In this document: positions 20,846-30,506 of the stretch, piece by piece | Layout: each line of letters opens with the position of its first letter | Position numbering within the stretch: the first letter of the stretch is position 1 | Assembly: GCA_032718475.1 (NCBI GenBank) | Contig: JAUCBJ010005447.1 | Span: 1 to 48,108, forward strand | Reading direction: 5' to 3' | From: Nemertoderma westbladi | Lineage: Eukaryota; Xenacoelomorpha; Nemertodermatida; Nemertodermatidae | Length of the DNA stretch: 48,108 nucleotides | Position numbers and translations under genes: made by a program | Notes under the pieces: generated by a model | The model's input: the letters and a program-made list of their open reading frames with translations, nothing else | Database searches by the model: none | What the model was told of the DNA's origin: nothing

Positions 20846-20935
20846 TGGAGTTAGAGAAGAGTTTAGTCGTCCAAGTTTTGGACTGAGGGGGGTGGGATTG
20901 AGGGCGAGACGCCCTTCCCACACAAAAATAGAAAA
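20846..20935 (+). other. Spacer after pol, conserved in the second BEL copy
   Basis: The sequence after the stop, with GGACTGAGGGGGGTGGGATT and CCCTTCCCACAC, is matched on the minus strand at 41033-41095 in the second element. This fixes the homologous position of the two copies. Confidence 0.6.
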
Positions 20936-21640
20936 TAAAAATAAAAATAATAAGTACATAGTAGGTACCCAGTTAGTAGGCAGAAGTTAGTTAGGAGGTA
21001 CGTAGTACCGATAGTTAGTTAGAGAGTTAGAAGGTACGTAGTACCGATAGTTAGTTAGAGAATTAGAAGGTACGTAGTACCGATAGTTAGTTAGAGAATT
21101 AGAAGGTACGTAGTACCGCTAGTTAGTTAGAGAGATAGAGGGTACGTAAGTACCGCTAGTTAGTTAGAGAGATAGAGGATACCTAAGTACCGCTAGTTAG
21201 TTAGAGAGTTAAAGGGTACGTAAGTACCGCTAGTCAGTTAGAGAGTTAGAGGGTACGTAGTACCGTTAGTTAGAGAAGAGTTAGAGGGTACGTAGTACCA
21301 TTAGTTAGAGAAGAGTTAGAGGGTACGTAGTACCGTTAGTTAGAGTTAGAGTTAGAGGGTACGTAGTACCATTAGTTAGAGAAGAGTTAGAGGGTACGTA
21401 GTACCGTTAGTTAGAGGAGAGTTAGAGGGTACGTAGTACCATTAGTTAGAGAAGAGTTAGAGGGTACGTAGTAGCGTTAGTTAGAGGAGAGTTAGAGGGT
21501 ACGTAGTACCGTTAGTTAGAGGAGAGTTAGAGTTAGAGGGTACGTAGTACCGTTAGTTAGAGGAGAGTTAGAGGGTACGTAGTACCGTTAGTTAGTTAGA
21601 ATTAGAGTTAGAGGGTACGTAGTACCGTTAGTTAGAAGAG
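20936..21640 (+). repeat. Tandem array of GGTACGTAGTACC units between pol and the 3' ORF
   Basis: Units of about 36 bases (GGTACGTAGTACCG plus TAGTTAGTTAGAGA(A/G)TTAGA) repeat about 18-20 times, with shortened units of the same core toward the end. The core GGTACGTAGTACC is nearly palindromic, so the RNA could form many small hairpins. The second element has a related array at the same position (40100-41030), so the spacer type is conserved though its sequence is fast-changing. No protein is encoded. Confidence 0.85.
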
Positions 21641-22125
21641 AGAGAGTAAGAGGTAATAGGGGTGTATAAGATATAGATATTAGTTAGCAGTTAGTAGCGA
21701 GAGGGGGGCATATGAGTACAGCTGGGTAAATCGTGTGGCCACACGACGCATACTGCTGTACTGCATAGACCCACAGAGTAGGCCAGAATGTGGATTAGAG
21801 AATAGAATAATCCATAGGCAGTAGTAAGTAGTAGGACAGTAGAACCAAGATAAAATAGATAAAATAAATAGAATAGGGCTGAAAGTTACAAATAATGGCA
21901 ACACAAGGAAAGTTATTCTAGAACATAATAAAAGTAACGGACAGAAATCGTAAATTACGCTCATTTACTAGCTTCAAAATTAATTAGTAATAATTTAGGT
22001 TAAAAGGCGCAGTTAAGTAGGAAATAGGCCATTATCGAACCGTACAGAACATCCTAGATACATCACTCATCTGTATTGCGCCTTGGTAAGGCACCACCTT
22101 GCAGGTGAGCGAGTGAGTGTTCGGA
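21641..22125 (+). other. Non-coding leader of the 3' ORF, with a possible splice acceptor
   Basis: No frame is convincing. At 22091-22103 the text GCACCACCTTGCAG is a fair acceptor 23 bases upstream of the ATG at 22126. If used, it would let the 3' ORF be read from a spliced RNA, as env is in retroviruses. This is inference. Confidence 0.35.
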
Positions 22126-23109
22126 ATGGCGAGCAAATTAATCAGAAAGAGAAAGGCGGAGTCAGGAGGAAAGGAGATACTGGTGGATTTCACCGAGAGG
22201 CATCCGGAAGAGAAGACGAGAGGATACTACGAGAGGTTGGAAAGGGGTCACGCGGCGCGAGCGCTGCAGGATCACTTCAGGGAGATGCACGAACAGTGGC
22301 TGGTCGGGACCTACGGGACGCCGTCGCTGGACAACGCGATCTTCCAACACTTCCACTACGTGGTGAAAGGGGACGAGGCGAAGTTCGGGATTCCGAAGTA
22401 CCCGAGGGAATCACCGAGGAAGGACTGGAAGAGATTCATAGAGTCCGTCAACAGAGGAGGATATATGATCCTAGACGACGAGGGAACCGTGGAAGACGAG
22501 GCGGGTTCGAGACGAGGATCGGCGGGGTCGGCCAGGACCATACTCCTACATTTGGCCGCGCCAAATGGGGACATCTTCTTATTCGATCTAGGAACGTATG
22601 GGAAGAAGGACGGGCCGAAATTAAACCGGTTACCGAAAGCGGTACAAGTCTTGGTAAGAGAGAAGTCGACGACGAAAGTGGGATCGGCGATTCGCGAGGA
22701 TGCGGAGAGAATCATCGGTCCGGACGCCACCAACCTCCTGGATATGCAGAAGGTCTTTATGGCTGTGATGGCACCGGATGGGTTGGGGGTAGTCGAAAAC
22801 ACAGGCCAATGCGGGGCGGTGACAATGGGCCAGCTATTGGGGCTCGTATGCCACAAACCGATGGATTGGGGGAAGTTCAGGGAAGAATACGGAGCAGAAC
22901 TAGCGAACTCGCTAAAGTGGGGAGCGAGACCGGGAAAGCAGGAAGTATATCAGTTCCGCAGGGGAGCGATAAAGGTATATCAGAAGCGATATATCCTGCA
23001 GGAGGACTGGATGGTGATAAGTTTGCTTAACTTATTCATGACTGTGGTTATCGAGAGGGAACCAGGGGCATTTCTGTTATCGGGATCTAAGCTACAGGAG
23101 AGCCTTTAA
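22126..23109 (+). CDS. BEL element extra 3' ORF, part 1: DEDD 3'-5' exonuclease-like
   Basis: ATG at 22126 (context GGAATGG), about 327 residues. The middle matches the layout of DnaQ/RNase D-like exonucleases such as WRN or EXD1. YMILDDEGT (~residue 110) gives the DxE of motif I and is followed by RTILLHLAAPNGDIFLFDLG. KVGSAIREDAERI (~185) gives motif II with its Asp, then LLDMQKVFMAV. YILQEDWMVISLLNLFM (~295) gives a motif III-like Asp. The Tyr of motif III is one place further from the Asp than usual, so activity is uncertain. Such proteins remove nucleotides from 3' ends; this would be an unusual cargo for a BEL retrotransposon. The frame ends early because about 5 bases present in the second copy are missing near 23086; the protein should continue into part 2. 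Confidence 0.55.
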   Translation: MASKLIRKRKAESGGKEILVDFTERHPEEKTRGYYERLERGHAARALQDHFREMHEQWLVGTYGTPSLDNAIFQHFHYVVKGDEAKFGIPKYPRESPRKDWKRFIESVNRGGYMILDDEGTVEDEAGSRRGSAGSARTILLHLAAPNGDIFLFDLGTYGKKDGPKLNRLPKAVQVLVREKSTTKVGSAIREDAERIIGPDATNLLDMQKVFMAVMAPDGLGVVENTGQCGAVTMGQLLGLVCHKPMDWGKFREEYGAELANSLKWGARPGKQEVYQFRRGAIKVYQKRYILQEDWMVISLLNLFMTVVIEREPGAFLLSGSKLQESL

Positions 23110-23110
23110 A

Positions 23111-24664
23111 GTGGCCTTCGACGGTCTGGTAGACCACCCGGGGCTGAAGGGCGAGTCGGTGTACTACAACAGCCGGCATCTGGTAGACGGGGAGACAGAT
23201 ACACCGTATCAGAGATGGGAGCAGCTAGAGACGGATAGACGAGAAGCAAAGCGACTGGAAGAAGTCGCTAGACGGGAGAGGATAGAAGCAGAGGAGAGGG
23301 AAGAGGAGGCCAGGACGCAGAGTTACGGCTTCGAGGAACAGGCAGGCTTAGACGAACTTCATTGGACTTCATCAGGGAGTTCGGGGGAGTCTCTAGGGCG
23401 AGAATTGGGATGGACGGTGGGATCGCCGAAACAGTCGACGTCGGGGTTGCAAACGATGCCCATACCAGCGGGCGCCGAAGGCGACCAACCGCCAAGGAAG
23501 TTAAGGGAGTTAGAGGGATGGAGAGCTACGGGCGAGAGCCAAGACGGGAAGGGACATAGTGGATCCATCGGGATACCGGGGTTGGAGTCACTGCCAGAGG
23601 AGGACGACGACGACGAGTTCGGAGAGATGCCGCCCATCGAGAGGATAGGCCACTCGGACACGGACTGGGTTGGCGGAAGGGTGGTGACGGCCAGTGGGGC
23701 GAGGGCCTTCTGGAACAGATCCGGCAAGCGGACCTGGGTGCACGAGGAGTCGGCGATGGATTTCGCGGGGAGCACTATCAGGTTGGGCGAGCAACCGGGG
23801 ACGGCACCACGGATAGTATTCGGGGAGACAATGCCCGAGAGGGGCGGAGAGATCGACGTAGATAGAGACACCAACGTGGAGAAGTTCGCCTACCAGCGAC
23901 TCCACAGACCGCGGAGATCGCTTGGGACGAAAGACGAGGTGGGACGGGAGACATTGGTACTCGGCTGCGACTACTGTGGGAGACAGACCCACCAGGAAAG
24001 GAGCTGCTTGTACCGGTTCCAGAAGGGAACCTTTTGTTTCTACTGCCGAGAGCCAAGCCACAGGATGGGGGCGTGTCCACGGTTGCATAACCGATGTCCA
24101 AAGTGCCACTTTCGGGGACACTACGGACGCGAGTGCGACTGGATGAACGACGAGGAGAAGTTCACAAGATTCGAGGAGTGGGCCGACGTCGGGGCCATGA
24201 CGCGCCAGTGCATGAAGGCCCAGGAGTTCAAGTGGGGTTTCTTCCTTATCAATCAGGAGACTCACATGGAAATCAAAAAGCGGAGGCTACCGTTTACCTA
24301 CCAAGAGGTAGCAACGGCGGCGTCGTACGCCGGAGTGATGAACACGCAAAGATATTTGGACAGGTGGACACCACAGAACCGAAGGGAGTTTAGGGATTTC
24401 TTGGCGGAACACGTACCACAAGCAATGAAGATGATCCTATGGGACGCCACCAGAGGGAGACAACCGGGCCACTCTGAGGGGCCACCGGCGAAGCGATATC
24501 GGGCACTAATAACACCAGCGCCCAAGGAGCCAACGACCGGGATCAGCAGGGAGGTGGCGGCGAAGGTCCGAAAGCAGAAAGCGGATCCCAGAGGAACGGT
24601 GGTAACCAAGAAACGACCCAGGGAAGAGGACGCCAGGGGGAACTATCCCCAGAGGAACAGATAG
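23111..24664 (+). CDS. BEL element extra 3' ORF, part 2: linker plus three CCHC zinc knuckles
   Basis: A 517-residue frame, open from the frame break at ~23100. The first ~280 residues form an acidic, charged linker (RLEEVARRERIEAEEREEEA; EEDDDDEFGEMPPIERIGHS). Three zinc knuckles of the CX2CX4HX4C type follow: CDYCGRQTHQERSC, CFYCREPSHRMGAC and CPKCHFRGHYGREC (residues ~288-345). A basic tail ends the protein. Knuckles of this type bind single-stranded nucleic acid. In the second BEL copy the exonuclease C-terminus and this linker are read in one frame, so parts 1 and 2 are one protein. There is no membrane segment, so this is not an envelope gene. Confidence 0.7.
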   Translation: MAFDGLVDHPGLKGESVYYNSRHLVDGETDTPYQRWEQLETDRREAKRLEEVARRERIEAEEREEEARTQSYGFEEQAGLDELHWTSSGSSGESLGRELGWTVGSPKQSTSGLQTMPIPAGAEGDQPPRKLRELEGWRATGESQDGKGHSGSIGIPGLESLPEEDDDDEFGEMPPIERIGHSDTDWVGGRVVTASGARAFWNRSGKRTWVHEESAMDFAGSTIRLGEQPGTAPRIVFGETMPERGGEIDVDRDTNVEKFAYQRLHRPRRSLGTKDEVGRETLVLGCDYCGRQTHQERSCLYRFQKGTFCFYCREPSHRMGACPRLHNRCPKCHFRGHYGRECDWMNDEEKFTRFEEWADVGAMTRQCMKAQEFKWGFFLINQETHMEIKKRRLPFTYQEVATAASYAGVMNTQRYLDRWTPQNRREFRDFLAEHVPQAMKMILWDATRGRQPGHSEGPPAKRYRALITPAPKEPTTGISREVAAKVRKQKADPRGTVVTKKRPREEDARGNYPQRNR

Positions 24665-25340
24665 GTTCCCAGAGCCGAGGGAGAGAGACTGAGACTTGGA
24701 CTTGGTGCGCCTGGAAGGCGCCGCGTGGGACGTACGAACTATTAAGTACAAATTTAATTAATGCAAATAATCATATAAGTGCAATTTGTATGTACGTACG
24801 TAGTAATTAGTAATCTACGAATATATACGCTCGAAGTAAGTACTATAGTCATACAACCTTTCTCAATTAGCTACTGGGACTGGGGGGTAAACTGACTATG
24901 GCACTATGGACGAGACACCAGACAATTTCACACTTCTTGAGTGCGACGGCACAAGAGGGGGGGAGATTCGTCAGAAGGGATGAGGTAGTCAGAGTGGGGT
25001 TGAGGGACGGAGTAGTAGGTGTGAAGTGCGGAGAGAATGCGGACGCAATTCTAGTGTGGGGGGGGGGGGAGAATAAGAGGCTGAGTGAGGGACGAGGAGG
25101 TCCGAGTGTATGAGAGAGTTAGGATGAGAGTGAAGAAGAGATAGGGCGGAAGTGTTGGGGAAACAAAAGTTGCGTGAGAGGTGAGCGCGATCGGCCCGAC
25201 ATGAGACGCCAAGCACACAGGGTAGCGTTATCATACCCATAGGGAGCGGCCTGGAAAGCCGGCTCCGAGAGAAAATAATTCCACCCCACACCCGATACTA
25301 GATCGGGATCCAGCGGGATTGTAGCGGACTTTTTTGGTTG
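24665..25340 (+). other. 3' non-coding part of the BEL element
   Basis: No convincing gene. A short frame at 24898-25113 crosses a 12-base G-tract (25058-25069) and looks like chance. The sequence is purine-rich on the sense strand. Confidence 0.45.
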
Positions 25341-25378
25341 ATGCTATCTTCTTACTGGGAAGATAGCATGGGGGGGAG
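25341..25378 (+). promoter_or_regulatory. Hairpin plus polypurine tract before the 3' LTR
   Basis: 25341-25351 (ATGCTATCTTC) pairs perfectly with 25359-25369 around a 7-base loop. The polypurine tract GGGGGGGAG (25370-25378) follows at once, and then the LTR's TG. The tract is the expected plus-strand primer. The stem directly against it is not usual and may be part of the reverse transcription or RNA 3'-end signals. Confidence 0.7.
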
Positions 25379-25925
25379 TGTTAGCTTATTCAATCCCACT
25401 AAACCCCATAAAGTTAAGCCGATAAGCAATATTGGGAGCCAGGAGATTGGGTAATTAACCAACTCGTGCCATCCCAATGAGAATGGGAAGGAGAAGCACA
25501 CAATGAGGGTCAGGGGCCAAACCCCTAACCCAGAGAGAACAGGTGGAGTGAACGGGAACACTCCAAAGGGCGCCAACAAGGGTATCAACCAATCAGAGGG
25601 GGGAAAGGCATCGATTAGGTAGAGTAACAAGGCCAACCGTGCAATATAGCCACTTGGCAGTAATCATATCAATTCAGTTATCTCAGTGCAATATTGGTGC
25701 TAGTTTAGGTTAGATAGTTTAGCTAGGGAAGGACCGGGACTTTAGTTACCGTATCCCGCCTTCCGTATACAACAACCATATTATCTCATATCTATACCTA
25801 TATCTATATCTGTATACCCAAATATTATATACGACGAACAGCACAAACTCATTTACTCTTTATACACGGCGGGGACGCGTGAACTAACATCGGATAAACC
25901 GGGATCCCTCTTGGATCCCGTCACA
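25379..25925 (+). repeat. 3' LTR of the BEL/Pao element (547 bp)
   Basis: Starts TGTTAGCTTATTCAATCCCA and ends CCCGTCACA, followed by GTCAG (25926-25930), the right target copy. Only about three differences from the 5' LTR are seen, so the insertion is young. The stem GGGATCC/GGATCCC recurs at 25901-25919. Confidence 0.92.
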
Positions 25926-25930
25926 GTCAG

Positions 25931-26347
25931 GAATAATATGATGAAGGGGGAATGTTAGTCGGAGATTGCAATCAAGAAAGTTGTTGCGTTCCCCGACTTT
26001 GCTGTTGGTGGCAACCCCACCAGCAGAATGAAGAGGAAGGCTGCCAGTGACGTCAAGGAGGTCCTTCGTCTTGGTTCTGCCACCGGGGAGTGCCACTATG
26101 GCGATGTTGGGGGCCTAACTGTCTACTGGGTTATGGTCCCCGACGTACATTCCCACGCCGCCCAATTAGTCGGTGATGCGGCCCGTCCATTCCAGCGGAC
26201 TACGGATGATGTCATGGCCTACATGAAGTCGCAAGTTGCTGCTGGGTTTTACTCCATTCCCGCACTACGCCGAGCCAACGAGGTCTTCGTGGAGGGAATG
26301 GTGTCGGACACGCGTCTTGCAGAGATGCCAGACTTGAGCTCTAGGCG
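25931..26347 (+). CDS. MULE-like gene, exon after the BEL insertion
   Basis: The frame is open from 25959 to 26347 and encodes SEIAIKKVVAFPDFAVGG, then ECHYGDVGGLTVYWVMVPD and a segment ending PDLSSRR. The sequence is GC-rich compared with its flanks. At 26348 a weak donor (GTTGGT) gives phase 2, which matches the next exon. If the exon began at 11366, before the insertion, the frame would meet TAG at 25956-25958, so the exon either starts after that TAG or carries a stop. The first part of the domain is not recognised; the assignment comes from the next exon. Confidence 0.45.
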
Positions 26348-26734
26348 GTTGGTATTGTTGGTGGCAGGTGGCAGGCCTATCGTTATTGTTTGAAGTATAC
26401 CTATATGTATATATATTTTATTTAGTTTTACCAACGTTATTTGGTAGTCAAACAAATGATAATTTGTATACAGGTAGTGATAGAGAGTTGAGACGATAAA
26501 AATACACTATAGTAATTTAGACAGAGCTGATTACGCTGATCACAAAAATTTATTTCCGTTATTAAATTGACATACCTTTTAGCTATTATTTAATTTTATA
26601 GTTTTTCATATTATTTTTTATGGTTTATTAGTTATAGTTATATATATATTATGTGTAATGTCCTTTAATTGCTTAATTAATAAATTGGTTAATTTTTCAG
26701 TCTGTAAAATTTACTTTATATTATGCTTTTACAG
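26348..26734 (+). other. Putative intron
   Basis: AT-rich, ends ATTATGCTTTTACAG, a good acceptor, at 26734. No coding potential. Confidence 0.45.
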
Positions 26735-27117
26735 GTACTTCATGACACCTAAGGACCTCAGCAACATGGTCCAAAGGCATCGGCGAGACGTCGGGACCCC
26801 GAGTACGGAGGCTCACGATGTCGCCCAGTTGGCGAGTTTGGTGGACCACTACCGGAATCAGGGCTGCTTCGTGCAGGTCCGGTACCCGGCGGATGGCCAG
26901 CATCTCGCCATGGCAGTAGTTCCGCGTCAGGGAGTCCAGTTGTTGCATCGCTACGGCGACATGTGCGTACTGCTTGACGGGACGTACAAGACAACCAGGT
27001 TCAACCTGACGCTGAATTTGCTGGTTGTGAAGGGCAACGTCATGTACGTGCCTGTTGCCCTTCTCCTGGTCGACGGGGACGGCGAAGAGCCGTTGTCTTT
27101 GTGCCTGCGTTGGGTCC
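26735..27117 (+). CDS. MULE transposase-like exon
   Basis: It is read from the acceptor at 26734 (YFMTPKDLSNMVQRHRRDVG ...) to a strong donor GTGAGT at 27118. The part QGVQLLHRYGDMCVLLDGTYKTT plus FNLTLNLLVVKGNVMYVPVA is typical of the start of the MULE transposase domain, where the Asp in LLDGTYK is the first catalytic residue. Related sequence occurs in host proteins such as CARF-like or ZSWIM-like genes, so this may be a domesticated gene and not a live transposon. The rest of the domain should follow after the donor, but none is seen downstream, so the gene is partial here. If the donor is not used, the frame ends at 27164. Confidence 0.6.
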
Positions 27118-27659
27118 GTGAGTGGACGGGAGTGGTTCCTAGAGGAGGAATGACTGAAGTCTAAGACACTGTAGAGTGTAGGCTAGGGCCTACATTATGA
27201 TATGCATCAAAGGCAAAGCTGTTCTCCAAAATGTAGGGCTTGCTTTGGGGGACATACTGTACACTATATCTGTATCTGGTATCCCTTGGACGAACACCAC
27301 TCGCTACGTTCTCCCAACATCAAACACAGCGCAGGGATGGACGTTGTTGTTTGTTTACATGTTACGGGTATCTATTCTATCAAATGTTGAAGTGAAAGCC
27401 GTTTCGGGAGATTATCACTACTACTTGACACATCCGAGGATTCGGAATATTAGGATTCATGGGAATCACTGGCCTCGTCGTCTGTTATGTCGTAACCATA
27501 CTAGTTTAGGGACATACGTTGCCTCTTTGGGATATGGTTCCGTTGCCTCTTTGGGATATGGTTCCATCATAAATTATAATGTACGCTAAATGAGGGGGGG
27601 GGGGGGGGGGGGGTGGTCTAATTATAAAATATAATCAAATATATAAAATATGCCCGCAC
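27118..27659 (+). other. Non-coding stretch ending in a 20-base G-tract
   Basis: A 130-codon frame at 27197-27589 has no recognisable domain and ends in a near repeat (ASLGYGS twice). I treat it as chance. 27594-27613 is an uninterrupted G-tract. Confidence 0.35.
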
Positions 27660-28015
27660 GAAAGGGTTAAAAAGCATAATTGCTCTCGTTCTGTATATCT
27701 GATCACCAATTATACATCTTACAACATTCCACCTGTTCTGAACAAATTCATATATTATCCTTCAGAGTGCTAAACCAGATGGTTTATGAGTATATTCAAC
27801 GCACTTTTCGTATTCATTAAAACACTCCTTGCGCTCTTCCTGTACATCTTGTCATCAAAATATATAGCTTACAACATTCCACTCCCAGTTTTGAACAAAA
27901 TGATAACTCTTTCAATATGCTACTGTATATCAGGCGGTTTAGGGTTATATATAGTAAACGCAGTACTCGTCTTCATTAAAAGCCTCGTTGCGCTCGTCCT
28001 GTTTTGACTGAGAGT
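27660..28015. repeat. Diverged tandem repeat, ~160-bp unit, about 2.3 copies
   Basis: CTTACAACATTCCAC(C/T) and the words around it occur near 27719 and 27870. CTTCATTAAAAGCCTCGTTG near 27971 matches ATTCATTAAAACACTCCTTG near 27811. The units are old. The hydrophobic frame across them (27786-28007) is a by-product. Confidence 0.5.
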
Positions 28016-28874
28016 ATTTTTCACAAACTTACACTTACGACCTTTATAACTATGTAAATTCTCGAAACTGCGCGTGGAACTGCTGATTTATGGCAGATGG
28101 ACATATACTGTACAATATATACAGTAGTTCATACCAAGCTTTTGAGAAAATACCGACAGCGTTACATATACGGCAGGTTGGCTAGAAATAGCTGCATTGA
28201 AATGGAAACTCTAACCATAATATTCTGCGTAAAGTGAATTTTAATACGACAGATTTCGATAATTATTGACGCCGACTATGCCGTAAGACTATGACTATAT
28301 AACTAAATATAATACTTTATCAGAAGACAGTCTGTAAGTAAGCAATAAGTCTGTGATGTGCAACTGCAAGCCTATTTAATCCCAGCTGTTTATGTTATTA
28401 TTTATACCGTTGTCTTGACAGTGCATCTTAGCAACTAAGCGCCTCCTGTAATTGTATTGGCTGTTACTGCTTTCTACCTTACCCTCAGCTTATGTCGAGT
28501 CTGTGGAGTGAATTTAGCATCACCCGATGGCAACAAATAGTCACCGATAGGTTGGCCTACACAAACGAACAGGTACAGACAGTACTTACTCCTGCAGCTG
28601 TCATAATCAATGGTATACCATTGGAGCAAGTATTAATTTATTTATGGTCAAACACTTCAGCAATAGAATAATGCAAATTAAACGTGGGTTCCCAACTATT
28701 GAGTTCTATAATTTAATATTTTCCTTTTAGTCAATAAAATTAAATGAATAACAATAAAAATAGAGAGTATACATATAGATAATCCTAAAACAATGTTGTA
28801 AAATAAATCATAAATGAAATTACATTTCATAACATGGCATAAAATAAATGGGTTTAATGGCAATATGGTTCGTT
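28016..28874. other. AT-rich spacer, nothing recognised
   Basis: No frame, RNA or repeat structure that I can support. Confidence 0.35.
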
Positions 28875-29262
28875 TGTGGGGGAATCTCATTAATCGCGAT
28901 TGCTGCAAAGCTATACAATAAAATTATATTAAATGGCATCAGGGATCCCATTGAGAGACTGCTCTGTGGACATCAAAATGGGTTCTGTAAAAGGTGTGGG
29001 TCCATGGAACCGATTTTGACACATTTTGACGAAGGGTAATTGAAGAGTTATCAAAAAAGAAAGACAGGCATATCTGGCTGTTATCTTTGTTGACTTCTTC
29101 AAGGCCTTTGATTCAGTCTCTCGCTCACATACGTTCAGCATACTTTCATTATATGGGAATCCTGATTAAATTATTGCAGCAATCAGATCAGTATATGATG
29201 GTTTGACAACATTTATCTCTACTGTTGATGGAGACACAGAACCATTCAAAGTGTTAAGATGC
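28875..29262 (+). pseudogene. LINE reverse transcriptase fragment 1
   Basis: Conceptual translation across two or three frames gives GGISLIAIAAKLYNKIILN and IRDPIERLLCGHQNGFCKR. Then FVDFFKAFDSVSRSHTF appears, which is RT motif A with its catalytic Asp, followed by IIAAIRSVYDGLTTFISTVD. This is the finger-palm part of a non-LTR reverse transcriptase. Stops and frame changes show it is dead. The clade is uncertain; RTE- or L1-like. Confidence 0.65.
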
Positions 29263-29269
29263 AGTTATG

Positions 29270-30190
29270 TATGCAATTGAATCATGGGGGCACGAATTAG
29301 ACAATAATAATTATATTGCTGTTGGAGTCCTTGACCTCTCTAAGGAATTCAACACTCTTGAACACAATACTTTTAAAAAAGCTGCAAGAAATAGGATTCA
29401 AATCAAATGCAACAATCCTAATTAAAAGTTACTTAAGTGATCGATCTCCAGCCATAAAGTTACAAACAATAATATGAAAATGGGCAACAGGGATATACCA
29501 TGGGAACAAAACAGGGACCGTTATTCTTTACAATTTATGTACATGATATTGTAGACAAACTCAACTTAGAAACCTTACAATATGCAGATGATACACTTCA
29601 AATACTGTTCAGATAAAAATCCAGCAATTGCTATAAAAATACTAAATGATCAAATAATTAACATTAGGAAGCTATTTGGGACATTATGCATGCAACTTAA
29701 TACATAAAAAAAACTTAGATTATTTAGACAAAAGACCTTATATTTATTAGAACTTATATTATTATCACCCCATAGAACCACTGATATTAACAATTATAAC
29801 TGCATAATAACTCATTACTGCATAATAAAATAATTACACAATCAACAGAAATCAAATATTTAAGCATAACTATAGATAATAAGATGTCATAGTCATGGAA
29901 AACTCAAATACATGAAACAGCACATAAAATGTCAGCTGATACATCAGTAATCCGACAAATAAAAGGCCAATTACCAAGAACCACCGCTGTATAAAACCCT
30001 AGTACTTACTACCCTATCACAATTACTGTAGTACACTATGTACATAATTCCATGATAGGCATAGTTATAAAAAAATACTATATAAATTGGAGAAAATACA
30101 AAATACCTTAATATCAGTCGTATTGCGACTGATATTTCACAAAAAGATAGAAGATAAATAATCGGAACACAACTCCAGTCAACACAACAC
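29270..30190 (+). pseudogene. LINE reverse transcriptase fragment 2 (CR1/Jockey-like)
   Basis: A second RT piece starts again at motif A (VGVLDLSKEFNTLEHNTF, ~29315). It continues with QGPLFFTIYVHDIVDKLN, then LQYADDTLQ, which holds the catalytic ADD (~29580), and further on EIKYLSITIDNKMS and ADTSVIRQIKGQLPRTT (~29850-29990). Several frame changes and stops are present. The order of motifs matches CR1/Jockey LINEs. It lies directly after fragment 1 but is a different element, because motif A occurs twice. Confidence 0.65.
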
Positions 30191-30387
30191 AACAGTCTGA
30201 GAGAAAGTAATACCAGCCCCTACATGTCATTATTATTAACCTATAAAACATTTGAACGGCCCAGTGCTTAATATTCAATCAGCTCGCCTCCTACCTAACA
30301 CAGCAGTGAGTAACATTATGGTTATGGATATTGATATTCCTGTGGGATTCACTGGGAAGAGCTATTCAGCTGACGGGTAATAATACA
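30191..30387. other. Short spacer, nothing recognised
   Basis: No feature supported between the LINE remnant and the inverted arm. Confidence 0.3.
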
Positions 30388-30399
30388 TTGCAAACTATC

Positions 30400-30506
30400 A
30401 ATACTTATTGCCCGGTTATCAAGTTATTTTCCCGTATATTTTACCCGAGGGCAGGAATAACCCGAGGGCGCAGCCCGAGGGTTTCCTGCCCGAGGGTAAA
30501 ATATAT
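30400..30506. repeat. CCCGAGGG terminal hairpin block, left copy
   Basis: The block has four CCCGAGGG words and imperfect dyad symmetry (TTTTACCCGAGGGCAGGAA against TTCCTGCCCGAGGGTAAAA). The word order is shared with the block at 36903-37048, which is itself a longer hairpin. Confidence 0.6.

Larger units (their letters stand above)
11377..25925 (+). mobile_element. BEL/Pao LTR retrotransposon, 14.5 kb, near-complete
   Basis: Two near-identical LTRs begin TG and end CA, and GTCAG is duplicated at 11372-11376 and 25926-25930; a 5-bp duplication is normal for BEL/Pao. In order it carries a long 5' region with low-complexity protein, gag with a zinc knuckle, aspartic protease, reverse transcriptase, RNase H and integrase, then a tandem array. 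A two-part ORF with exonuclease-like and zinc-knuckle parts follows, and a polypurine tract precedes the 3' LTR. The protease-RT-RNase H-integrase order identifies BEL/Pao (peptidase A17 type). The size is well above the usual 6-10 kb because of the extra 5' and 3' parts. The frames are broken at several points, so this copy is probably not autonomous unless some breaks are assembly errors. Confidence 0.93.

Noticed and set aside
20936-21640. CRISPR-like repeat array
   Set aside because: Units are directly adjacent without unique spacers, in a eukaryotic retrotransposon.
27197-28007. Frames of 130 and 73 residues
   Set aside because: No family, repeats inside, and the second runs over an old tandem repeat.
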